Shown piece by piece: positions 11,811-23,126 of a stretch of DNA of 64,000 nucleotides (position 1 is its first letter; each line of letters begins with the position of its first letter). The position numbers and the translations under genes were made by a program. Origin of the DNA: Thinopyrum elongatum (lineage: Eukaryota; Streptophyta; Magnoliopsida; Poales; Poaceae); assembly GCA_011799875.1 (NCBI GenBank), contig CM022301.1, forward strand, positions 218,990,296 to 219,054,295, in the 5' to 3' direction. Under the pieces are notes generated by a model. That model was not told the DNA's origin and did no database searches. It saw only the letters and a list, made by a program, of their open reading frames with translations.

Positions 11811-12613
11811 ATATGATAATAACCAACCACTTGGACCATCAAATTTTGATAAATAATGGTTCTTCATTTAAATTTAGGCAATGCGTTCTTCATTTAAATT
11901 AGGCAATGTGCTCTCTATGGAAGACATTGACCAAAGTAGATTGTGCCAAGTAGATGGTATCTTTGTATTTGCATTTTGAACAAATATTGATGGTCTATTT
12001 TCCTATCATATTAATTACTACATTGGGTTCAATTTGTGATGTTTGCAAGTCAAATTAATTTTCATATGGGCAGCAAAATGACAAAATATAATGCAATCTA
12101 GACTTTTCACTGATCATACCACAGATAAGCAGAAAAGGAAGGCAATGAAAAGAACTGGTTGGCATATTATCTGGAGCTTATATTCAATGGTGCTTATTTT
12201 CTTAGGATAACTCAAAATAACTGTCCCTAAGAACCCTGGCCAACTGCACTGACATACAAGTAACATGTCACGATGATTGCAATGGAGTGACCTACCATAG
12301 CACACTGTATAGGCTCACCGCTGCCTCTCCTTTTTTTGCGATGTTCCATGAAATTCCCACATACATCTTGTACTAAGAAATCTTGTACTTTTTCATTGTG
12401 GCACCCCATCTGCAAGTTGACATGGCTAATTTGAGATATATCTACATGATAATACATTGCATATCCCTTGCGCATACTTAAACCACCAATTAATGATTGT
12501 GTGCGAAGCATAAACTAGCCATGACTCTGTGTACTGGACTAGCAGGCACTCTAAGGGAGCCTAATGTAGTGCACTGGAATTCCTACATGCCACCTACGAT
12601 TTTGTGTAATGTA

Positions 12614-12731
12614 CTACCTTTGTTCCTAAATATATGTCTTTGTAGAGATTCCACTATGGACCACATACAGATGTATATAGATGCATTTTCGAGTGTAGAT
12701 TCACTCATTTTGCTCTGTATGTAGTCTATAG
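12614..12731. mobile_element. Stowaway MITE, 3' truncated
   Basis: Starts after TA with ctacctttgttcctaaatat. It continues with the standard Triticeae Stowaway text (gtctttgtagagattccac, then gagtgtagattcactcattt) up to gtagtctatag. The second arm, which should return to the start as an inverted repeat, is missing. Element B sequence begins at 12732. Confidence 0.75.
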
Positions 12732-12869
12732 GCGGTTCCCAAATAGAAAATAAAGTTTATTTCATTTCCACCATTCTTTCACAATCCATGGCTAGCCATA
12801 TCCACGGGTACCATCCATATCAACACTTTCCAAGGAATTTATTATTGTTATTACACTACTAGAAAAAAG

Positions 12870-13290
12870 GCTGTTAGTGGCGCACCAGTTTTTGCTATTA
12901 ATGGCGCACTATAGGTGCGCCACTATTAACACGCCACTAGTAACAAATAGTAATGGCGCACCTCTGGTGCGCCATTAGTATCCCAGATAATAGTGGCGCA
13001 CCACATAGTGCGCCATTACTATGTCCAACAGTGCGCCATTACTATGCCTCATAGGGGGCCATATTTACCTTCACGTATGCCCCCAAGTGCGCCATTACTA
13101 TGCCCCATAATGCGCCACTGGTATTTAGCCTTGGTGCTCCACTAATGCTCAATATGGTGCGCCACAACTGGGGGCCATATTTGCCTTCACCTATGCCCCA
13201 AGTGCGCCATTACTATGCCCGATAATGCGCCACTGGTATTTATCTTGGTGCGCCACTAATTCTCAATATGGTGCGCCACTACTATGAATA
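12870..13290. repeat. CACTA left subterminal repeats
   Basis: More than ten copies of the 9-mer GGTGCGCCA or its complement TGGCGCACC and close variants, in both orientations. These are the expected binding sites of the element's TNPA-like protein. They also favour hairpins at the ends. Confidence 0.9.
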
Positions 13291-13511
13291 TTAGGAATTA
13301 TTATTTTTTGCTTTTCTGGTATTTGCACAGGTTACAAAATACATTACAGCACAGAATATAAACATCACACAATAGAATTCATCATATTAGTCTCCAAATT
13401 CGAAATAGCGAACAAAGTTCAAACATTAGCCAAGTTTAGGTCTCGAGACATTAGCAAAGTTCATCATATTAGCCGAGTTTGTCATCACATTACAAAGTCG
13501 ATATCGATCAT

Positions 13512-13763
13512 CTAAACTACCATCACATAGAAGAGAGCTGCGGTCACGATGAGCATCATCGCGATGAAACTGGTCTTCATCCGGTTCCTCCTCTGCTCCC
13601 TCCTCTCTCCCGCTAGATAGCGCGCGTATCTAGCTTCCGCCTCCGCCCTAGTGGTGTACCCTTTGTAACTGTTACCGCTGAAACGGTGAACCTGTCTCCA
13701 ACACTCCTCCCAGTCGTCGTAGACTTCGGGAACCTTACCCTTGTACACGACATACGACGGCAT
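13512..13763 (-). CDS. Small protein with RNase H1 N-terminal (Cauli_VI-type) domain and C-terminal membrane segment
   Basis: Open frame of 83 codons starting MPSYVVYKGKVPEVYDDWEE. Residues 3-48 match the RNase H1 N-terminal hybrid-binding fold: YVVYKGKVPEVY, DDWEECWRQV, FSGNSYKGY, TRAEAEARY. In this family the fold binds RNA/DNA hybrid or dsRNA. Residues 49-64 are strongly basic (ERREQRRNRMK). Residues 66-83 (IAMMLIVTAALFYVMVV) look like one membrane anchor. There is no RNase H catalytic domain. It lies between the Ulp1-like gene and the left end and may be its own gene or a last exon of the second CACTA gene. It is intact and ends with a stop at 13512. Confidence 0.65.
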   Translation of the reverse strand: MPSYVVYKGKVPEVYDDWEECWRQVHRFSGNSYKGYTTRAEAEARYARYLAGERREQRRNRMKTSFIAMMLIVTAALFYVMVV

Positions 13764-14023
13764 CTCTATGCACTAGACAAACAAAACGTTAGTAGCAATT
13801 CACAGATAATATATAAGCAATATATAAGTATGCAACAAAAGGATCAGAAGAGAAAAGCAACACATTAATAGCACGATTCATGGTCCTACTAATAAATAGC
13901 ATCGATTACATATAAGTTGAACGACTGTCCAAACTAAAGAGACATACAAGTTCATTAAAGTTTAATTACAACATGAGCTAATCGATATTTCAGAACTACA
14001 TAGCATCAATACTTTCGACTCGA

Positions 14024-15931
14024 CTAAGGGACCGGAGCGTGGATGAAGCCGCCGTCTTTCATGATGGTCATGAATGTGCGGTCGTTGTCAGCCTTCATTT
14101 GTAGCGTTGTTTCTATTTCACTGTTGGACGGTTGATATTTGAGGTAGAACTGCCCCGAGGTACGAAGGACATCTTGATAGATGATTTCCGCAAACTCCGA
14201 CTGGATGCGAAAGAATTCTTGCCTGATGTCCTCGTCCTGGATTGCCGACAAGTGTGCGGCCCAATCTTTGAGATTATTTGGTAGCATAAGGTGGTTATTG
14301 TCCCGTACGATCGCCCGCATGTGATGGAGGGCGTAGTAGGCATCCTTCTGACTGCCAGGCGGCTGCTTGACGCAGGGGAACGTCGTTACGTGGGTGAACA
14401 CGTGCTTGCCGTACCTACAAATTGGCCTCCTGAAGGTGCCTCCAGATTTGGCGTAGCCGGGGAGAGCATCATCAAGTACTTTCTTCATATTTGTGTAGTC
14501 TGTCTTCGACTGACGGTCCGAGTCGAAATACGTGGCCATGGAATATTTCGGGCTTAAGAGGATGAGTGTGCAATGTGTGTCACTGCACAAAACACGGAAT
14601 GTTAGAAAAAAAAAGAATGATCGAAATCTAAGAAATCATATGTTACGGGGCGGTGAGGGGATGACTTACTCGGAAAAGTAAGGCACGAGGAAGTTATCCT
14701 TATCTGGGTTCGCCAGAATGACGCCTTCGAGGTATGAACTCGCGACTTGCTGGTCCCCAGCGCTGCCCAAGATCTTGGCACGCATGTAGAAGGGGTCGAC
14801 TATCATGATGTCCGGGGTCTTGTCTCTAATGATCCACATCTCCATACTGAGCGAAAATAGCCGAATGAAGGTGTAGTGCAGCGGATGAAGGTTAAACATA
14901 GAGAAGATGTCATCAAACCGCAGAACGATCATACACCCGATGGTGCTATTGTCAAAGCCCTTGCCCTCTGGCACCTTGGCCACGAAAACCGGGTATGCCA
15001 CATCATTCTCGGAGAGACGCCACTTCTCCATAGAAAGAACACTGTCATGCAGACTCCGCATAGCACCGGTTGCAGCATTGAGCAGATTAGTCGGTAGCAT
15101 CGGCCTACCCGCCACATGCACCCTCCTCGAGATATCCTTAGGTATTGGTGGCCCGTCCTGAGCACGGATCATACTCGATGCCGGCTGGCTCGCACCCTTG
15201 TTATTTTTTCTTTTCCGTCCCTTCTGCTTCTTCTGCTGTAATGGAATCGAGTTTTGCTCAGAGACCACCTTCTTGAGTGTGTTGGGGCTGATAATATTTC
15301 GCACCTCGGCTATTTGAGTCTCGGTGAAGGCGGCAGCTGGAGGTGTCTCCTGAGAACTGAACGCCAGACGACGCCTGTTGCAATTGGGTTTCTCCGCGGT
15401 ACCAGCTAGATCGCGATCGTCTTTTGCAGGGTTGGGTTCTTGAGAAGGAGGCCCCAAGAATTCGTCACCGTACCCATGTTCGTTGAAGTACTTATCAACG
15501 TTGGAAAATGTACCGTCGTCATCATCCGGATCCTGTGCCATATGCATGTCCGGATCAGCTGACGGCGGTAGCGTTGAGGCGGTCTTGCCATGGCTTGGCG
15601 CCGGCACGACTGGCGGTGTTGTCTGTGGGGTGGTGTCCCCCGCCCCCAAACGAATCTGGCTCTTCGGCCAAAGCATGGACCAGCTTAAGCAGGCGCTGAG
15701 GGTCATCACATCATCTTCGTCGGCCCCAGGGGGTCGAAACGGAGGTAACAAGTCGTCGCAGCCCCGCAACACCCGAACCAGTTGAACCCTATACACGGTG
15801 GGTGGCATCGGATTACCGTGGAACACGCGGTTGCCCGGTTGAACGATTTTGGCCTTGGCGACATCGATCAACTCACCGTCCACGAAGTGCAGGAGAGTGC
15901 ATGGAACATCGGCGGCGCCCTGCGAAAACAT
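14024..15931 (-). CDS. CACTA second gene, C-terminal part with Ulp1-like region lacking the catalytic Cys
   Basis: Two exons: 15931-14670 and 14582-14024. The junction CCGA|GTAAGT ... GTGCAG|TGAC restores a continuous frame (FSD-DTHCTLILL). The first exon has a conserved plant CACTA text (TLLHFVDGELIDVAKAKIV, then GNRVFHGNPMPP), a low-complexity acidic part and a Lys-rich segment (KKQKGRKRKNNK, nuclear-signal-like). The second part resembles the C48 (Ulp1/SENP) protease fold: THCTLILL supplies the His, YFDSDR the Asp, KQPPGS the Gln. Where CGYY is expected the sequence is KDAYY (GAT codon at 14342-14344), so the nucleophile is absent. A regulatory or structural role is more likely than proteolysis. 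The stop after HAPVP is at 14024. Confidence 0.7.
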
Positions 15932-15953
15932 GTAGGGCGTCAGGGATGCCCAG

Positions 15954-17526
15954 TCAAAGGCAAGGAGATGAAGTCATCGGCCGAGGCTTAGTTATCGTGA
16001 TGGCGTCGAGCTCGGCTAATGTCGAGGCACCGCCAACGGCGGGCGTGCAAGTGACGGAGGGGCCGCTTGCTGCCGAGGTGCCGGCCGGCGTATTCTTCCC
16101 ACACCCGGGTGCATTAAGCTCCAATGCCGGCGCCGACGCCGGAGACACCAATGCCGCCTCCGCCGGAGACACCAATGCCGGCGCGTTGTGCGAGTTGCTG
16201 CCCGTGAAGCTGGGAATCGGGGGCGGCCCCTGTTGGCCGCCCGCAATCCACGCCTGCAGCCCCTCAAGCAAGGTAGGGATAATGGCGGTGATCGTCGCTC
16301 CCAGTTGGTCTCGCACTTGCTCTTGGACTATCTCCGGAATCCGCGCCACTTGTGCCTTGAGTTCTTTAACCTCGCGCTCCTGGCTTTCCGAGCTGGTCTT
16401 TCTCTCCTTTCGCCCAGCCTTATAGTATTCCGACCATTTCGTGGACAAGGCTTTGCCGGCCACACGACCAGCTGACGACGGCTTACTGAACTTATCCTTG
16501 TGTTTCATTACGTTCAACGCCCTATTTAAAGTGGTGTCCCAAGGGGCAGACGGGGAGCTCTGAGACCCCACGCTACTACTTTCAGTTTCCTGCGGAAGGA
16601 ACGTGAACCATTTAGAAATTTGGCTTCATTAATTAGAATGCAACCATATGGAGCTAATTACGCGGGGGTGTATTCCTTACCAGAACAAGCTCAAGCGCCT
16701 TCACCTTCGGATCCGTGGTAAGCTCCTTTGTTACCAGGTCCACCTTGTACCAGGCCCTGACATAGTTCCTGGTCTGCTTTTCATGGTATTTATCGAAGAG
16801 GGGTGGTAGGCCTTGCTCGGCATGCTCCGCGTCCTCCTTGTCCCATATAGGTTCTGCCATTCTATAACCGCCGGGACCGAGTTTGTGGACCCCTAAGTTC
16901 AAGTCCCGCATATCTTTCCCCCACTGACTTGATTCCGCGGATGCGTTGCTCTCGCACTTGATCTTGAACTCTAGGTAGTCAGCTTCGCTGATCGAAGGAT
17001 TTGTCTCCTTGATCTTCTCATAACTATCACCACTTAGAATCCTTCTCTTCACCGCGGCTCTCCAAGTAGCCAGGGCCGTGCTCATCTTCGTGAGGGCGGC
17101 ACTGTTCACTTTATTCCCTGAGAGGCGTGTGTTTGCGAAGTCACCGGGGAACTTGTATCGTTCGTGCAGCTTCGTGAAGAGGAGGTTGCGCAAATTCCCT
17201 CGGTCACGATGTCGTAGGTTCTCGGTGTTTGATCGAGACGGTGCTCCGGAGAATGCACCCGAGTTGTCCTGCGTACCCACTGACTAATTCTTTGGGCGCC
17301 ATTGGATGCCCACTGGAGGACACTTCAGTAAATTCCTCCTTGATGGTGCCGAGCACGTTCGGGCGCCGGTCCTTCCGTTGCCTCTTCGGTTGGCTGCCAT
17401 CTGTGCGTGCGCTGCCATCATCAGTGGTGGCATCCCCGGTGGCACCATCAGTGGTGTCATCCCTGACGCCACTAGGGGTTGTGTAGTCGGGATCGGTGTC
17501 TTCCGCGGCGTCCTCATAGCGGTGAT
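15954..17526 (-). CDS. CACTA second gene, N-terminal and middle part (plant En/Spm-type protein)
   Basis: Conserved segment KFPGDFANTRLSGNKVNSAA through YHEKQTRNYVRAWYKVD (17280-16681) is the typical core of the second gene of grass CACTA elements (Ptta/En-Spm plant transposase family). It ends at donor GTAAGG. A 91-nt intron (16590-16680) with acceptor CCGCAG leads to an exon (16589-15954) with a basic coil (EYYKAGRKERKTSSESQE) and Pro/Ala-rich tail. Upstream, the frame 17689-17210 carries QPKRQRKDRRPNVLGTIK and overlaps the transposase remnant in another frame. The link to the exon starting at 15931 needs an intron or a frameshift near 15940. Likely a TNPA-like subterminal-repeat binder. 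Confidence 0.65.
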
Positions 17527-18252
17527 TTTCTTCGCCTCCTCGAAACTGGTCGGGCACTTGTTCCCCTTGGGAAGACGTTCGTGCCAGAATGACATGTTCT
17601 CGTCGAAGCATGCGTTGGTCATTTTGTGTTTTACCTTCATCTCCAGAGCCATGAGCATTACTTTCAGGGGGGTATCCTCGGGCCTGCATCCTTCATACAA
17701 TGGAGTAACCACGTCTATCTCTAGTTGATCCAGCTTGGCTTTCTCTCGGGCGGCAGCTCTTGCGTTACCCGTCTGCTTGAGAAGCAGCTCTTGAATATGA
17801 GGGTCCTGCACCCAGCCCATCGATGGTCCATCGTCGTCTGCTCCGGCATCTTCATCTTCATGATCATGCCCTTCGTCTTGATCTTCCTCATCATCATGTC
17901 CGGCATCTTCTACATGATGACTGTGTCCTGCATCTACTTCGTGATCATGTCCTGGAGATTCTTCGTCTTCTCGCCCGCCCTCGCCGCTATTGTCTTGCTG
18001 CCCTTCCTTATTTCTTGCCCGGCCCCCATGGACGACTTCATAATCATCTTCATCACCTTGCCACCGATAGCCATCCATGAAACCACGCAAGAGCAGGTGG
18101 TCCCGCACCTGTCTGGAATCTGGGTCCATAAGGCTCTTCAGCTTGCATCTTCGACACGGACATCTTATCTCCGTCTTGTTCTTTTGAAGCATCTCGGCCT
18201 TCGCGGAGCTCAAAAACCTATTCATGATGCCTTCGGTCATCGTGCGGACCAT
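17527..18252 (-). pseudogene. CACTA transposase (TNPD) N-terminal remnant
   Basis: Starts MVRTMTEGIMNRF at 18252. IRCPCRRCKLKSL followed by HLLLRGFMDGYRW is the transposase-associated zinc-binding domain (C-x-C-x2-C ... HL..RGF.). After an acidic His/Asp/Glu-rich linker comes PLYEGCRPEDTPLKVMLMAL ... NKCPTSFEEAKKI, the start of the Transposase_21 region. The frame then runs into the second-gene sequence near 17527, so the whole DDE-like core and DUF4218-type tail are deleted. Confidence 0.75.
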
Positions 18253-18714
18253 GGTCGCCTGCGGGGTAGAGCAAAATGATATTTTAGAACCAAAAAAAAA
18301 TTTGGCATGACTTTGCCTAAAAATAGGACAAAAAAGAATGCATAGTGCCAAATTCTCACCGAAACGGAAATGAATCAACATTCCGGCAAAATATTGGCAA
18401 CTATCGCATGTCAAATACCGGTACCTGCAAACACAAACATATGCAACACCACAAACATACGTAGATCTAGGCCATACAAAGTGTGTACGTTGTTGGAGAG
18501 AGAAAAAAGTAGATCTAGAACATAAAGAAAGCTTTCCCCTTACTTACCTATCAAAAAAAGGAAATTTAACCACTTAATTTGGGTGAATCTATGGTGCAAA
18601 TGAGGTGAGGAGGAGGAGGCAGCCGAGACCAAGCTTGGTAGAGGTGGAGAGAATGAAGTGGGGAAAGTGAGTGTGGTAGGTGGCTGTCAAAAATATCTAG
18701 CTGCTCTCAGGTTA

Positions 18715-19080
18715 CCAATGGCGCACCTCCTAAGAATGCGCCATTGGTAACCAGGGTTACTAATGGCGCACCTGGTGTGTGGTGCGCCATTACTAGTTTT
18801 GAAAAAAAAATTGAAAAAAAAAATTGTTAGTAGTGGCACACCGTGGGTGTGGTGCGCCATTACTAGTTAAAACTAGTAATGGCGCACCAAACCACGGTGC
18901 GCCACTGGTAAGTCTGGGGAGGGGGGTGTGCCCAGGAGAAACTTAGCGGTGGCGCACCACACACAAGGTGCGCCATTAGTAATATAAACATTAGTGGCGC
19001 ACCCATGTGTGGTGCGCCACTGCTATTTGGCAGTGGCGCACCACATACATAGTGCGCCACTAATGTCTATATTAGCTATA
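18715..19080. repeat. CACTA right subterminal repeats
   Basis: Dense GGTGCGCCA / TGGCGCACC repeats in both orientations, mirroring 12870-13290. The intervening 18253-18714 is the leader and promoter side of the transposase gene and shows nothing else recognisable. Confidence 0.9.
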
Positions 19081-19101
19081 GCCCTTTTTCTAGTAGTGTT
19101 A

Positions 19102-20934
19102 TATATTTTTTACATTTCGGGACTGGGCATCCCTATTACCTTGCCACTTTCTCGTGCAATGACAAGTGAATAAACACTCATTGTGAGAATAACACTTCTA
19201 GCATGGAAAATATTGGCCACCCCCTGCCGCTTCATGAGCGGTACGGGCAGATAAAACGGAAAATTATTTTTTTAAATTAGAGTTGGCACATGCAAATTTA
19301 CTTGGAACGGCATGGAAATACTGCATATAGGTAGGTATGGTGGACTCATTTCGCATAACTTTGGGTTTAAGGAATTGGATGCACAAGTAGTATTTCTTCT
19401 TAGTACAAATAAAGTCTAGCAAATAGATTGAGAAGCAACTAACCAAAAAACAAAAACGGTCATAAACATGCATTGAACATAACTAACACTAAATACTGCA
19501 CCATAAGTAGGATGTAACTTCGTTGCATAACTATTAACTTTACGTGCATGCATACAGAATCACAAACCTTAACACCAATATTCTTACTAAAGCACAATTA
19601 CTCACTAGCATAACTCACATATTATCATCTCCATATCGCAAAACTATTGCAAGGAATCAAACTTATCATATCCAATGATCTATACGAAAGTTTTTAATAT
19701 ATCCTTCTTGAATATTCATCACTTTGGGACCAAATTCATATCTTGTGCAAATTACCATTACTATTATCAACTCTCAAAAAGATATAAGTGAAGCATGAGA
19801 GTGCAAATATTTCTTAAAAATTTAATCACCGCCGTGCTAAAAAAGATATAAGTGAAGTACTAGAGCAACTGCCTAGCTCAAAAGATATAATTGAAGCACA
19901 TAGAGTATTCTAACAAATCACGACAAATGCGTGTCCCTCTCAATAAGGTGTGTCCAGCAAAGATGATTGTGACAAACTAAAAAGAAAACAAAGCAAAGAC
20001 TCCTATAATACACGACGCTCCAAGCAAAACTCATATCATGTGACGAATAAAAATATAGCTTCAAGTAAAATTACCGATAGTTGGTAGAAGAAAGAGGGGA
20101 TGCCTTCCGGGGCAGCCCCAAGCTTAGTTGCTTGGGAGTCCTTGAATATTAACTTGGGGTGCCTTGGGCATCCCCAAGCTTAGGCTCCTGCCACTCCTTA
20201 TTCCTTCATCCATCATGATCTCACCCAAAACTTGAAAACTTCAATCACACAAAACTTAACAAAACCTCATGAGATCCGTTAGTATAATAAAGCAAATCAC
20301 TACTTTAAGTATTGTTCCAAACCCATTCATATTTTATTTTTGCATTATACCTACAGTATTCTAACTTCTCCATGGCTTATACCCCCTGATACAATCCATA
20401 GTTCCATGAAAACAAGCAAAACAATGCATCAAAAACAGAACAGTCTGTAGCAATTTGAACAATGACCATACTTATGTAACTCCGAAAATTCTAAAAAATT
20501 AGGACAACATGGGATATTTGTATATAAATCATGTGTACAAAATTCAGAAATTTATCATGCTCCAGAAAATCACAACAATTCTGCTACTAGACGCAAAAGT
20601 TTCTGTTTTTGCATAGAATCAAAGCAACTATCATCCAAATCATCCCAAAGGCTTTACTTGGCACAAACACTAACTAAAACACAAAAAACACAATCATAAA
20701 AGTAGAATAATTGTGTTCACACAAGAAAATAAAAAAAATAAACAAGAAAAGTAAGATAACTATTGGGTTGCCTCCCAACTAGCGCTATTGTTTTACGCCC
20801 CTAGCTAGGCATAATGCATAGTTTCAAGTGTTGTCGTATTTAAGATTAATTCCATAGGTATCCCTCATAATTGATTCATATGGTGGCCTTATTTTATTTC
20901 TATGGAAGTGTTCCATACCCTTCTTTAATGGAAA
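19102..20934 (-). mobile_element. Element B 3' internal non-coding region
   Basis: No coding sense. Shares its order of blocks with 1-2060 of element A, including 'ggtaggtatggtggactc' (19330), 'agatataagtgaag' and the 'gcatccccaagcttagg' duplicated block. Confidence 0.75.
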
Positions 20935-21290
20935 CTAAAATTTTATATTCCCTTCTTTCATATCAATAACGACACCTATAGTTCGTAAGAACGGCCTACC
21001 AAGTATTATGGGACAAGACGGATTGCAATCAATATCAAGCACAATGAAATCAATGAGTACATAATTCCTATTTGCAAGAATAAGAACATCATTTATTCTA
21101 CCTAAAGGTTTCTTGATAGTAGAATCTGCTAAGTGCAAATTAAGAGAACATTCATCTATATTGGTAAAACCTAGCACACCACATAGAGATTTTGGTATTG
21201 TGGAAACGCTAGCACCCAAATCACATAAAGCATTGCACTCGTAATTCTTAATTTTGACTTTAATGGTGGGTTCCCATTCATCATATTATT
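20935..21290 (-). pseudogene. Element B aspartic protease region
   Basis: Reads NYECNALCDLGASVSTIPKS, then LHLADSTIKKPLGRINDVLI, then PSCPIILGRPFL, the order of a retropepsin. The active site is D-L-G-A-S in place of D-T/S-G-A, as is usual in Athila-lineage gypsy elements, and the ILGRPFL strand is intact. Stops near 21220 and 21290 separate it from gag. Nothing of reverse transcriptase follows; the frame ends at 20935 and runs into non-coding 3' sequence. Confidence 0.7.
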
Positions 21291-21314
21291 TTCCAGGAAT
21301 TGAAATCTCTAATT

Positions 21315-22955
21315 CTAGTTTTCTTCTAACACTTTCATCATCGCTTCTACAATATGTTTAGTAAAAGCCTTATTTTGTTCATAAGCATTGGGTGAATTTA
21401 GCATGGATTGCAACAAAGAAACACACTCAATTAAAGAACAACTATAATAATTAAAGTCTTTGTAATCCAAAAGAATGGGCACATCACTATTTAAAGTTTT
21501 TACCTCTCCAAACCCACTTTTATCAAATTTTTCATTAAGATTTTCACCCTCCGAACTATGGGGACGCCTTCTAGCTAAAGTTGACTCTTCTTCAGTCCAC
21601 TTTTCATCAAGTTTAATATCACTAAACAAATATTCAATGGGAGAAACACCAATCATTTTAATTTCTTTATCGTTACTACGATAAAAATCGGGCGGAATCG
21701 CTTTTTATAAGAATTCTTGCTTAGCCCTCAACCTAGCGGTTCTTTCTTTACTTTCATCCATGGAGACATAAAGAGCTTTAATTGATTCATTAATATCAAT
21801 CTTAGATGGTAAAATTTTAGCTTTAAGAATTTCCGCATCATGAACGATTCTTTCCATACTCCTAGACATATCATCAATTTTACTCAAATTTTCTTCTATC
21901 GTAGTGTTGAAAACTTTTTGAGCATTAATAAATTCTTTGATATTACTTTCAAGATCATAGGGAATACTATTATTATTATAAGAATTACCGTAGGAATTCC
22001 CATAATTATTAGAGGAATTTCTCGGAAACAACCTAGGATTAAAATTACCTCTATAAGCATTACTATTAAAATTGTTTCGTGAGGCAAAATTCACATCTAC
22101 GGGATCATTATTTCGCTCAATCAAAGTAGACAATGGCACATCATTAGGATCAATATGAGCATTTTTACTAGCAACCAATTTCATAAGCGCATCTACTTTA
22201 TCACTCAAAGTACTAATTTCTTCAGCAAAATTCACCATTTTACTAGTAGGCGTTCTTTCAGTATGCCATTGTGAATAATTTGCCATAATATTATCAAGCA
22301 ATTTGGTGCATTCTCCTAATGTGATTTCCATAAAAGTACCTCCCACGGCGGAATCTAAAAGATTTCTAGAGACAAAGTTCAATCCCGCATAATTTTTTTG
22401 TATAATCATCCACAAACTTAAACCATGAGTAGGGTAATTTCTTATCATTAATTTCATCCTTTCCCAAGATTGAGCAACATGTTCATGATCAAGTTGCTTA
22501 AAATTCATAATCTGATTTCTAAGAGAAATAATTTTCGTAGGAGGAAAATACTTGGCAATAAAAGCATCTTTACACTTATCCCAAGAATCAATACTATTTC
22601 GTGGCAAAGATGAAAACCAAGTTTTAGCGCGATCTCATAGTGAGAACGGAAGTAATTTTAATTTCACAATATTATTGTGCACATCCTTTTTCTTTTGCAT
22701 GTCACACAATTCAACGAAAGTGTTTAGATGGGATACGGCATCTTCATTAGGACTACCGAAAAATTGTTCTTTCATAACAAGATTTAACAGAGCAGCATTA
22801 AAATCGCAAGACTCCGCACTAGTGGCGGGTGAAGCAATCAGAGTAATAATAAAATCATTATTATTAGTGTTAGAAAAATCACACAATTTTGTATTTTCTT
22901 GAGACATCGTGACTACGCAAACGAGATAACAAGCAATCAAAAGGCAAACAAGCAA
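21315..22955 (-). pseudogene. gag: Element B gag, broken
   Basis: Gag core in pieces: NAALLNLVMKEQFFGSPNED and HLNTFVELCDM (22955-22635), a stop, then AKTWFSSLPRNSIDSWDKCK, FIAKYFPPTKI, MNFKQLDHEHVAQSWERMK (22607 onward). These are typical of the Retrotrans_gag domain of Athila-type elements. An Asn-rich stretch (NNYGNSYGNSYNNN) follows and then a coiled region. No CCHC knuckle is visible. A second piece (21656-21315) links to the protease. Stops at about 22630, 21705 and 21315 make it non-functional. Confidence 0.7.
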
Positions 22956-23097
22956 AAATGCAAACGAAAAATATTTTTGTATTTTTGTAAAACTTTTTTA
23001 GAAGTGGGGGAGATGAAAACGAGAGACAAATGGCAAATAATGTAAATGCAATAAGATGAAAGTTTATGCGAGGTACTGGATAGATGTTGATGATGTC

Positions 23098-23115
23098 TCC
23101 CCGGCAACGGCGCCA
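23098..23115 (-). other. Primer binding site of element B (tRNA-Asp)
   Basis: The plus strand tccccggcaacggcgcca is identical to the 3' end of plant tRNA-Asp as I know it. It lies 11 bp from the LTR end. Confidence 0.85.
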
Positions 23116-23126
23116 GAAATTCTTCC

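Larger units (their letters stand above)
10456..12613. other. Unassigned low-copy-looking DNA
   Basis: No transposon ends or protein motifs were recognised over most of this stretch. It holds a MITE-like start (gggccagttctattctgc, near 10801), a 13-base G run (10906-10918), a gene-like exon (next entries) and a minisatellite. A minus-strand frame at 12227-12511 (peptide piece CHNEKVQDFLVQDVCGNFME) is gene-like in composition but matches nothing I know. Confidence 0.5.
12854..19098 (-). mobile_element. CACTA transposon, complete, internally deleted
   Basis: Starts CACTACTAGAAAAAAGGCT at 12854 and ends with the complement of CACTACTAGAAAAAGGGCT at 19098. The first 14 bases are identical between ends. 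It is flanked by a perfect 3-bp duplication TTA (12851-12853 and 19099-19101). Length is 6245 bp. Both ends carry dense GGTGCGCCA repeats. All genes read on the minus strand: the transposase N-terminus, then the second gene with a Ulp1-like region, then a small hybrid-binding-domain ORF. The catalytic core of the transposase is missing, so the element is non-autonomous. Inserted in element B. Confidence 0.93.

Noticed and set aside
17721..18279. Plus-strand ORFs with hydrophobic runs (membrane protein look)
   Set aside because: They are the complement of the Asp/Glu/His-rich linker of the CACTA transposase remnant.
23098..23115. tRNA-Asp gene
   Set aside because: Only the last 18 bases of the tRNA are present, next to an LTR, so it is a primer binding site. 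The same holds at 3133 and 46500.
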